A stretch of DNA of 5,040 nt from Candidatus Dormiibacterota bacterium. GTDB lineage: Bacteria; Chloroflexota; Dormibacteria; UBA8260. Position numbers and translations under genes: made by a program. The DNA is taken from assembly GCA_955652545.1 (NCBI GenBank), contig CATPCA010000020.1, forward strand, positions 1 to 5,040, written 5' to 3'. Positions 1-4,272 of this stretch are shown here, piece after piece. The notes beneath the pieces are model-generated. The model searched no databases, was not told where the DNA came from, and worked only from the letters and a program-made list of their open reading frames with translations. Each line of letters opens with the position of its first letter. Within the stretch, counting starts at the first letter, position 1.

Positions 1-606
1 CACGCGGGCCAGCTCCTCGCCGGCGTCGATCGGCGCAGAGTTGGGCCGGGTGCTCTCACCGCCGATGTCGATGAGGTCGACGCCGGAATCGACGAAGCCG
101 CGCACCCGCTCGACGACAGCCGCCACGTCGTCGTGGATGGAATCGCCGGCGAAGGAGTCGGGCGTGACGTTGATGACGCCCATCACCAGCGTACGGTCAC
201 GGAATTCCAGCGTGTGCTCGCCGGCGCGCAGCGGCGGTGGCCACGAGCTGTGCGCCATCAGCACGTCTCCGATCGCCGCACCGAGGGATTGGGCCGACTC
301 GCTCCACGCGGCGAGCGCAACGGGGAGGTCAGCCATGGCCATCAGCGGCGCCAGCAGAAGGGCACGACCGCCATCCGCGTCGGTCAGCACGACGCCGCCG
401 CGGTCGCGCAGCGCGCGCTCGAGAATGCGAGCCTGGTCCGGCGCCAGGCCCTGCACCGCCAGCGCCTCGACGCTCCCGTGCGTGGCCAGCGCGCTGAGGC
501 GGTCGGTGGGCAGGCCGAGACGCAGCACGGCGTCGCGCAACGCCGACTCCGGGCCCGGCAGCAATGGGCGGACGTTGTAGCGTGCCGCCGTGGCGGCGTC
601 GGTCAC
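1..606 (-). CDS. folP: Dihydropteroate synthase with N-terminal extension, 3' end cut by window
   Basis: Makes 7,8-dihydropteroate from 6-hydroxymethyl-dihydropterin diphosphate and p-aminobenzoate in cytosolic folate synthesis; it is the sulfonamide target. The 202 visible residues contain the diagnostic first strand and loop VMGVINVTPDSF (141-152) and the second motif DLIDIGGESTRP (177-188). The C-terminal part of the TIM barrel lies off the window. Before the barrel there are about 138 extra residues (contains YNVRPLLPG near residue 10 and LAPDQARILERALRDRGG near 52-69). From memory of the family, a similar extension occurs in longer DHPS forms of Clostridia, Chloroflexota and some archaea; classical FolP lacks it. 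The start is GTG at 604-606, overlapping the TGA (603-605) of the upstream hydratase gene, so coupled translation is likely. After DSF the usual SDGG reads AGDS. Function is confident; the extension's role is unknown. Confidence 0.93.
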   Translation of the reverse strand, partial: MTDAATAARYNVRPLLPGPESALRDAVLRLGLPTDRLSALATHGSVEALAVQGLAPDQARILERALRDRGGVVLTDADGGRALLLAPLMAMADLPVALAAWSESAQSLGAAIGDVLMAHSSWPPPLRAGEHTLEFRDRTLVMGVINVTPDSFAGDSIHDDVAAVVERVRGFVDSGVDLIDIGGESTRPNSAPIDAGEELARV

Positions 607-1106
607 GCGTCCGCTTGCGGCGGCGGCAGGTCGGCGGGTTGCACCTCGCCGGCGGCCTCACGCTTGGGCACCATCACGCTGCGCTTGAAGATGCAGACGC
701 GCTCACCATTCTGGTTGAAGGCACGGGTCTCGACGGTGACCACGCCGCGGTCCGGTTTGCTCGACGACTCGCGCTTGCCGAGAACGGTGGTCTCCGCGTA
801 GATGGTGTCACCGTGGAAGGTCGGGTTCTCGTGCTTGAGCGACTCGACCTCGAGATTGGCGATCGCCTTGCCACTGATGTCGGCGACGCTCATGCCCAGC
901 GCCAGGCTGTACACGAGGTTGCCCACCACCACGTTGCGCTTGAACTGCGTCTGCGTCTCCGCGTAGTGCGAATCGGTGTGCAGCGGGTGATGGTTCATCG
1001 TGAGCAGGCAGAACAGGTGGTCGTCGTACTCGGTGATCGTCTTGCCCGGCCAGTGCTTGTACGTCGCGCCGACCTCGAACTCCTCGTAGTACCGCCCGAA
1101 CTGCAC
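603..1106 (-). CDS. MaoC/FkbR2-like hot-dog-fold dehydratase (enoyl-CoA hydratase type)
   Basis: A 167-residue single hot-dog domain of the MaoC family, probably reversibly hydrating a 2-enoyl-CoA or similar CoA thioester in the cytosol; the substrate cannot be read from sequence. The domain opens with RYYEEFEVG (5-13) and HWPGKTITEYD (18-28). The active-site helix reads LLTMNHHPLHTDSHYAE (34-50), followed by GMSVADISGKAIANLE and GDTIYAETTVLGKRES. Classical R-hydratases have D-x-N-P-L-H; here it is N-H-H-P-L-H (N38, H43), the pattern I associate with the FkbR2 subgroup. A polar, proline-rich tail of about 18 residues ends the protein. GTG at 1104-1106 is chosen because GGAGG lies 6 nt upstream (1113-1117) and the conserved domain starts four codons later. 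The in-frame ATG at 1161-1163 would add 19 residues without family character and has no Shine-Dalgarno. It is first in a two-gene unit with folP. Confidence 0.88.
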   Translation of the reverse strand: MQFGRYYEEFEVGATYKHWPGKTITEYDDHLFCLLTMNHHPLHTDSHYAETQTQFKRNVVVGNLVYSLALGMSVADISGKAIANLEVESLKHENPTFHGDTIYAETTVLGKRESSSKPDRGVVTVETRAFNQNGERVCIFKRSVMVPKREAAGEVQPADLPPPQADA

Positions 1107-1112
1107 CTCGCT

Positions 1113-1117
1113 CCTCC
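1113..1117 (-). promoter_or_regulatory. Ribosome binding site deciding the MaoC-gene start
   Basis: On the minus strand GGAGG lies six nucleotides before GTG 1104-1106. It favours this GTG over the upstream in-frame ATG at 1161-1163. Confidence 0.75.
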
Positions 1118-1145
1118 GCACGTCCACACCGGCTACCAGGCGCGA

Positions 1146-1151
1146 ACTGTA
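1146..1151 (-). promoter_or_regulatory. Possible -10 box for the MaoC-folP unit
   Basis: TACAGT on the minus strand fits TAnnnT and would start a transcript near 1139, giving a leader of about 33 nt before GTG 1106. No good -35 hexamer is visible at the usual distance. If real, the transcript would exclude the ATG at 1163. Weak evidence. Confidence 0.3.
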
Positions 1152-1196
1152 GACGAGAAGCATGGCCCGGCCGGACTGGCGGCGGCAGCATTACTC

Positions 1197-1262
1197 CGGT
1201 CGCTTGTCCTCGCGGGCGCAGCGGAGCCAGCACGGCTGTCTCCTTGCTGCTGCGGATGCTCC
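1197..1262 (+). repeat. Hairpin repeat unit A (left arm of inverted pair)
   Basis: A 66-nt unit whose reverse complement recurs at 1363-1438. Shared blocks, in order, are CGGTCGCT, GTCCTCGC, CGCAGCGGAGCC, GTCTCC and GCTGCGGATGCTCC: 48 identical positions in five blocks with small gaps between them. The unit folds on itself. CGCAGC (1217-1222) pairs with GCTGCG (1249-1254), GGAG (1223-1226) with CTCC (1240-1243), and CAGC (1228-1231) with GCTG (1235-1238) around an ACG loop, with a five-nt bulge TTGCT. TCGCGG (1210-1215) can also pair with CCGCGA (1265-1270). No coding potential is evident. Confidence 0.75.
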
Positions 1263-1362
1263 CTCCGCGACGCTGCCGCCCCCAGCCCTGTCGTAGGTGC
1301 CAACAGGCCTCTCTGATAGGTACCTCACCACCAACGTGAGGGGGCGGGCGGGGCACGCGTAA
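1263..1362. other. Spacer between the two hairpin repeat units
   Basis: One hundred nucleotides without a credible gene. It holds a short hairpin, CCTCAC (1323-1328) with GTGAGG (1336-1341) around seven nt; an eight-base palindrome AGGTACCT (1318-1325); and a near-direct repeat TAGGTGCC (1294-1301) / TAGGTACC (1317-1324). C-rich and G-rich tracts near its ends (about 1274-1283 and 1340-1354) are roughly complementary and extend the overall palindromic symmetry. No function can be assigned. Confidence 0.4.
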
Positions 1363-1438
1363 GGAGCATCCGCAGCCGCGCGGAGACCCACTCGGCGCAG
1401 CCGAGGGGCTCCGCTGCGATCAGCGAGGACAGCGACCG
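1363..1438 (-). repeat. Hairpin repeat unit B (right arm of inverted pair)
   Basis: Inverted copy of the unit at 1197-1262. It keeps the outer stem CGCAGC (1371-1376)/GCTGCG (1413-1418) and GGAG (1382-1385)/CTCC (1409-1412), with a five-nt bulge CGCGC on the mirror-image side. Its inner stem is different and longer: CCC (1387-1389) with GGG (1406-1408) and CTCGGC (1391-1396) with GCCGAG (1400-1405) around loop GCA. This is a very stable hairpin lying 51 nt past the csbD stop. It could slow or end csbD transcription, but no T-run follows on the minus strand, so it is not a standard intrinsic terminator. Confidence 0.75.
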
Positions 1439-1462
1439 AAGCGTGTCGCGCCCGCCCCCGCC

Positions 1463-1651
1463 TTAACGCTTGAGGCGCTCTCCCATGTTGTTGGCCGCAT
1501 CCTGGACCTTGTCGCCCACCTTGGAGCCCGCGTCCTTGACGTCGCCGGCTGCGTGCTGGGCTTTGCCCTTGGCCTTCAGGTCATGGTCGTCCGTCAGATC
1601 GCCTGCGGCTTCCTTGATCTTGCCGCTGGCCTTGTCGACCTCTCCACCCAT
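1463..1651 (-). CDS. csbD: CsbD-like stress-response protein
   Basis: A 62-residue, highly charged, soluble protein of the CsbD-like family (PF05532). Members are small hydrophilic proteins, induced by general stress in Bacillus (SigB regulon), whose molecular role is not well defined. It begins MGGEVDKASGKIKEAAGDL, typical of the family, and has the repeated K-x-K-G/A-AAGD helical pattern (KIKEAAGD, KAQHAAGDVKDAG), ending in NNMGERLKR. It has no cysteine, tryptophan or membrane segment, and its length is normal. ATG 1649-1651 is chosen because AGGAGG lies six nt upstream (1658-1663) and family homology starts exactly there; the reading frame stays open to 1735 but that part is not family-like. 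It is transcribed alone: the methyltransferase diverges upstream and the hairpin repeat region follows downstream. The symbol is by family resemblance only. Confidence 0.9.
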   Translation of the reverse strand: MGGEVDKASGKIKEAAGDLTDDHDLKAKGKAQHAAGDVKDAGSKVGDKVQDAANNMGERLKR

Positions 1652-1657
1652 GGTGAG

Positions 1658-1663
1658 CCTCCT
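1658..1663 (-). promoter_or_regulatory. Strong ribosome binding site of csbD
   Basis: AGGAGG on the minus strand, six nt before ATG 1649-1651: the best Shine-Dalgarno in the window. It fixes the start and suggests efficient translation of this small protein. Confidence 0.85.
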
Positions 1664-1686
1664 GGAACGATGAACGCCGTGAAGAG

Positions 1687-1692
1687 AGAGTA
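1687..1692 (-). promoter_or_regulatory. Possible -10 box for csbD
   Basis: TACTCT on the minus strand fits TAnnnT and would give a leader of about 30 nt carrying the Shine-Dalgarno. I see no convincing -35 and no SigB-type GTTT/GGGTA pair. Weak. Confidence 0.3.
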
Positions 1693-1745
1693 GGCAGGGT
1701 GTACGGTTCGGCGGGGCGTTGCGGGCGAGGCCCACCGGCGTCGGG

Positions 1746-1751
1746 TACGCT
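1746..1751 (+). promoter_or_regulatory. Likely -10 box for a leaderless methyltransferase mRNA
   Basis: TACGCT fits TAnnnT and ends seven nt before GTG 1759, with no Shine-Dalgarno between. This places the transcription start at or next to the start codon, the geometry of leaderless transcripts. The -35 region is not recognisable. The divergent hydrolase gene has the same spacing. Confidence 0.45.
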
Positions 1752-1758
1752 CATCACA

Positions 1759-2628
1759 GTGTCAGCACTGACGTTGCCTGCACCCGGGGCGGGTCTGATC
1801 GTCCACGCGAACGCGTGCACGCTGCTCGCTGCGCTGCCGGACGGGTGCGCGGGGCTCGTCTATGCGGATCCGCCGTTCAACAGCGGCAGCCGGCGGGACG
1901 GGTTCCGGCTGCGGACCGAACGTGCCAGTGATGGCGACCGCCGCGGATTCGCCGGAGCGCAGTACCGGAGCGCGCGAACCGACGTCGCGTCCTTCGGCGA
2001 CAGCTTCGACGATTACCTCGGCTGGCTGCGGCCGCTGCTGGTGGCGAGCCGTCGCGTACTCGCGGACCACGGGACCCTGTACCTGCATCTCGATCCACGG
2101 GAGTCGCATTACTGCAAGGTGCTGCTCGACGAGGTGTTCGGCCGCGACTGCTTCGTCAACGAGGTGATCTGGGCGTACGACTTCGGCGCGCGGACGACCA
2201 CGAGGTGGCCGGCCAAGCACGACGTCATCCTCGTCTACGCGCGCACCGCCGGTGCGCACCACTTCGATCTCTCCGGGGTTGAGCGCATCCCCTACATGGC
2301 GCCCGGATTGCAGACTCCGGAGCGCGTTGCACGTGGCAAGACGCCGACCGACGTCTGGTGGCACACCATCGTGCCCACCAACTCTCGCGAGCGCACAGGG
2401 TATCCGACGCAGAAGCCGCTGGGGATCCTGCGACGGATAGTGGGAGCATCATCGCGACCCGACGACCTGGTGGTCGACTGGTGTGCCGGCAGCGGGACCA
2501 CCGCGGTCGCCGCCCGTGGGTTGGGAAGACGGTTCATCGCCGGTGACAGCAGTGCCGACGCGGTTCGCGTCATGCGCACCCGGTTGGGCGACGCAGTGCC
2601 GGTGCTCGAGCTGGCCGTCCGCGACTAG
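1759..2628 (+). CDS. Solitary DNA methyltransferase, beta class (predicted N6-adenine)
   Basis: A 289-residue DNA methyltransferase of the N6_N4_Mtase family (PF01555), transferring a methyl group from S-adenosylmethionine to a base in a specific DNA site. The motif order is IV, then target-recognition region, then I, i.e. beta class. Catalytic motif IV is YADPPFN (35-41), PTQKP is at 216-220, and the cofactor-binding motif is DWCAGSGTT (240-248). DPPF is usual for N6-adenine enzymes and N4-cytosine enzymes usually show SPPY, so m6A is predicted. Between them lie GTLYLHLDP, SHYCKVLLDEVFG and KHDVILVYAR, standard for the family. The recognition site cannot be read. GTG 1759 is chosen because family similarity begins near LIVHANACTLLAALPD, and a -10 box sits at leaderless distance; the open frame to 1699 looks like noise. 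No restriction gene is adjacent, so it acts as an orphan here. Its TAG overlaps the hydrolase stop. Confidence 0.9.
   Translation: MSALTLPAPGAGLIVHANACTLLAALPDGCAGLVYADPPFNSGSRRDGFRLRTERASDGDRRGFAGAQYRSARTDVASFGDSFDDYLGWLRPLLVASRRVLADHGTLYLHLDPRESHYCKVLLDEVFGRDCFVNEVIWAYDFGARTTTRWPAKHDVILVYARTAGAHHFDLSGVERIPYMAPGLQTPERVARGKTPTDVWWHTIVPTNSRERTGYPTQKPLGILRRIVGASSRPDDLVVDWCAGSGTTAVAARGLGRRFIAGDSSADAVRVMRTRLGDAVPVLELAVRD
2625..2628. other. CTAG shared stop of convergent genes
   Basis: The palindrome CTAG supplies TAG to the plus-strand methyltransferase (2626-2628) and TAG to the minus-strand hydrolase (2625-2627). There is no intergenic space and no visible terminator between the two genes. Confidence 0.95.
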
Positions 2629-3500
2629 CTGAGCGCTGCGCTGCCGGTGAGCGCGACGATGGCATCCACCACGTCCGGCCAGACCCGCTCCGGGAGGTTG
2701 TGGCCCATGTCCGGGATCATGATCAGGCGCGCATTGGGCAGCGCCGCGGCGGTCTGACGCCCGTTGTCCGGCGGCACCAGCGGATCCTCCTCGCCGTGGA
2801 TGACCAGGGTGGGAATGGTCAGCGCGCCCAGCGCGGGAGCGCGGTCGGGCGCTGCAAGGATCGCGACGATCTGGCGCAGGCCGCCATCGGGGTGGAAGCA
2901 GCGGTCGACGGCCCGCTCTGCCTTGCGGCGCGCCCGATCCTCGTCGAACGGCACGCCGGCACCGTTGATCAGCCGGCGGACGGCGAGCGAATGCTCCACC
3001 CTCTCATCGTGCATCGGTCCTGGCGGGACCAGGAGCGCTGCGATCAGATCCGGCTGGGCCTGGACGACCCTGGGGCCACCGACCGTCGACATGATCGAGG
3101 TGAGGCTGAGCACGCGCTCTGGGTGGTTGATCGCGATCAGCTGCGCGATCATCCCGCCCATCGAGACACCGACGATGTGCGCCGCGCTGACGCCGAGGAC
3201 ATCAAGCAGCGCCACCGCGTCGCCGGCCATGTCGTCGAGCGTGTACGGCGGCGGGGTTGTGCCCGTCATCGCCCCGAGCAGGTCGGGGATGCCGAGATGG
3301 TCGAGCTTGCTGGAGAGTCCGACATCGCGGTTGTCGAACCGGGTTACCCAGAAGCCGCGGTCGGCGATCATCTGGCAGACGGCCTCGTCCCACTCGATCA
3401 TCTGGTAGGACAGGCCCATCACCAGCAGCAGCGGGGTGCTCGCCGGGTCGCCAAAGCTGTCGTACTCCAACTCCAGGCCGTTGACAGTTGCGCGTGGCAT
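2625..3500 (-). CDS. Alpha/beta-fold hydrolase (esterase-like, FDNRDVGLS group)
   Basis: A 291-residue soluble alpha/beta hydrolase, probably an esterase or related C-O/C-C hydrolase of unknown substrate. The core fold runs the full length: strand LLLVMGL (24-30, oxyanion region with MG in place of the common HG), RFDNRDVGLS (54-63), and nucleophile elbow GVSMGG (111-116, Ser113). The acid is in HGEEDPLVP (235-243, Asp239) and the histidine in PDMGHNLP (263-270, His267), so the Ser-Asp-His triad is intact. FDNRDVGLS and YTLDDMAGDAVALLD resemble proteins related to the aclacinomycin methylesterase RdmC, many annotated only as hydrolases. There is no signal peptide. ATG 3498-3500 is chosen over an upstream in-frame start at 3533 because it begins PRATVNGLELEY and a -10-like TAGAGT lies seven nt upstream. 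It diverges from the S51 gene and converges with the methyltransferase, sharing CTAG. Confidence 0.9.
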   Translation of the reverse strand: MPRATVNGLELEYDSFGDPASTPLLLVMGLSYQMIEWDEAVCQMIADRGFWVTRFDNRDVGLSSKLDHLGIPDLLGAMTGTTPPPYTLDDMAGDAVALLDVLGVSAAHIVGVSMGGMIAQLIAINHPERVLSLTSIMSTVGGPRVVQAQPDLIAALLVPPGPMHDERVEHSLAVRRLINGAGVPFDEDRARRKAERAVDRCFHPDGGLRQIVAILAAPDRAPALGALTIPTLVIHGEEDPLVPPDNGRQTAAALPNARLIMIPDMGHNLPERVWPDVVDAIVALTGSAALS

Positions 3501-3507
3501 GTCAGTC

Positions 3508-3513
3508 ACTCTA
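3508..3513 (-). promoter_or_regulatory. Likely -10 box for a leaderless hydrolase mRNA
   Basis: TAGAGT on the minus strand ends seven nt before ATG 3498-3500. No Shine-Dalgarno is present. The geometry matches the methyltransferase promoter and suggests transcription begins at or beside the start codon. Confidence 0.45.
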
Positions 3514-3556
3514 GACGCGCACGGCGAGAGCACGCTGTCCCGGCATTGCTACCGGG

Positions 3557-3562
3557 CACAAT
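3557..3562 (+). promoter_or_regulatory. Weak -10-like box before the S51 gene
   Basis: CACAAT ends eight nt before GTG 3571, with no Shine-Dalgarno in between. It keeps only the A2 and T6 of TAnnnT, so it is a weak match, but its position again suits a leaderless mRNA. The 70-nt gap (3501-3570) must hold promoters for both divergent genes. Confidence 0.25.
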
Positions 3563-3570
3563 GCCGGATT

Positions 3571-4272
3571 GTGTCAGGCCCCATCGCCCTCGTCGGTAGC
3601 GGTGAGTTCACGCCGGCGACCGAGGACGTCGACCGCGCGCTTCTCGATGGACGGACTGGACGGGTGGTGTTTCTCCCCACCGCCGCGGCATTGGAGGGTG
3701 AGGAGCGGATCGCGTACTGGGTCGACCTCGGCCGTGCCAACTACGCGCGGCTGGGCATGGAGGCGACGCCGCTCATGATCCTGGATCGCGATGATGCCGA
3801 GAACGCACAGCTGGCCAGGCAGATTGCGGGCGCCGGCTTGGTGTACCTCTCCGGTGGCAACCCCACCTACCTCGCCAAGACGCTGGTGGGGACGCGCGTC
3901 GGCGCCGCGATCAGCGAGGCGTGGATGCAGGGCAGCGCCGTCGCCGGCTGCTCCGCCGGGGCCATCGCCCTCACCGATACGGTGCCGGACATCCGCCGCC
4001 GCCGCGGCCCACCCGTGCCTGGCCTTGGCCTGGTGCCGGGCATGAACGTGATGCCGCACTTCGACCAGATCGAACGCTGGATTCCCGGCGCCATCCAGTG
4101 GGCGGTCGAGGCGACGCCACCCGGCGTGCACCTCGTCGGCATCGACGAGGACACCGCCATCGTGGGCGGACCCTTGCAGTGGCGCGTGATGGGCCGCGGA
4201 CACGCCTGGATACTGACCAACATGGGCGAGCACACGAGCTACGCGGCGGGCGAGGTGCTGTCGCTCAGCTGA
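3571..4272 (+). CDS. Peptidase S51-like protein (type 1 glutamine-amidotransferase-like fold)
   Basis: A 233-residue protein of the peptidase S51 family, which includes peptidase E (Asp-X dipeptidase, about 229 residues) and cyanophycinase. It probably hydrolyses a peptide or isopeptide bond in the cytosol; the substrate is unknown. It starts IALVGSGEFTP (5-15), has FLPTAAALEGEE (34-45), the family loop YLSGGNPTYL (92-101), the nucleophile elbow GCSAGAIAL (126-134, Ser128) and MPHFDQ (161-166, His163 as probable general base). In S51 the serine replaces the cysteine of class I glutamine amidotransferases. No signal peptide is seen. GTG 3571 is chosen because the first beta strand starts four residues later and no better start lies between the divergent promoter gap and the fold. 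No cyanophycin synthetase is in view, so neither cyanophycinase nor PepE should be assigned. Its stop overlaps the acyl-CoA dehydrogenase stop by eight bases. Confidence 0.86.
   Translation: MSGPIALVGSGEFTPATEDVDRALLDGRTGRVVFLPTAAALEGEERIAYWVDLGRANYARLGMEATPLMILDRDDAENAQLARQIAGAGLVYLSGGNPTYLAKTLVGTRVGAAISEAWMQGSAVAGCSAGAIALTDTVPDIRRRRGPPVPGLGLVPGMNVMPHFDQIERWIPGAIQWAVEATPPGVHLVGIDEDTAIVGGPLQWRVMGRGHAWILTNMGEHTSYAAGEVLSLS
4265..4272. other. TCAGCTGA palindrome holding both stops of convergent genes
   Basis: A perfect eight-base palindrome. It supplies TGA (4270-4272) to the plus-strand S51 gene and TGA (4265-4267 read on minus) to the acyl-CoA dehydrogenase. The two coding regions overlap by these eight bases, with no separate terminator. 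Confidence 0.95.

Noticed and set aside
564..1316. Long plus-strand open frame of 250 codons opposite the MaoC gene
   Set aside because: It is antisense to a gene with clear family motifs, has no recognisable domain, and runs on into the hairpin repeat; long shadow frames are expected at this GC content.
1290..1345. Possible M-box-like riboswitch on the minus strand (CGTTGGTGGTGAGGTACC)
   Set aside because: It only loosely resembles the GTTAGGTGAGGCTCCT segment; the downstream conserved M-box parts are missing and the next gene is not a magnesium transporter.
1382..1412. Intrinsic terminator for csbD
   Set aside because: The stem is strong but no T-run follows on the minus strand and the structure belongs to the repeated unit; a terminator role remains possible but is not shown.
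1185..1450. Classic MITE with target-site duplication around the inverted repeats
   Set aside because: No matching direct repeat could be found immediately outside 1197 and 1438.
1652..1735. Upstream extension of csbD to ATG 1735
   Set aside because: The extra 28 residues are not CsbD-like and the strong AGGAGG sits inside them, right before ATG 1651.
1699..1758. ATG 1699 as methyltransferase start
   Set aside because: It would add 20 low-information residues, lies inside the divergent promoter gap, and places the -10-like box within the gene.
1652..1758. SigB-type promoter for csbD
   Set aside because: No GTTT...GGGTA pair with 12-15 nt spacing exists on the minus strand; the GGGTA on the plus strand has no partner at proper distance.
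2700..3599. Long plus-strand open frame of 299 codons opposite the hydrolase
   Set aside because: The minus strand has an intact Ser-Asp-His alpha/beta hydrolase; the plus frame gives Arg/His-rich non-homologous sequence typical of a shadow frame.
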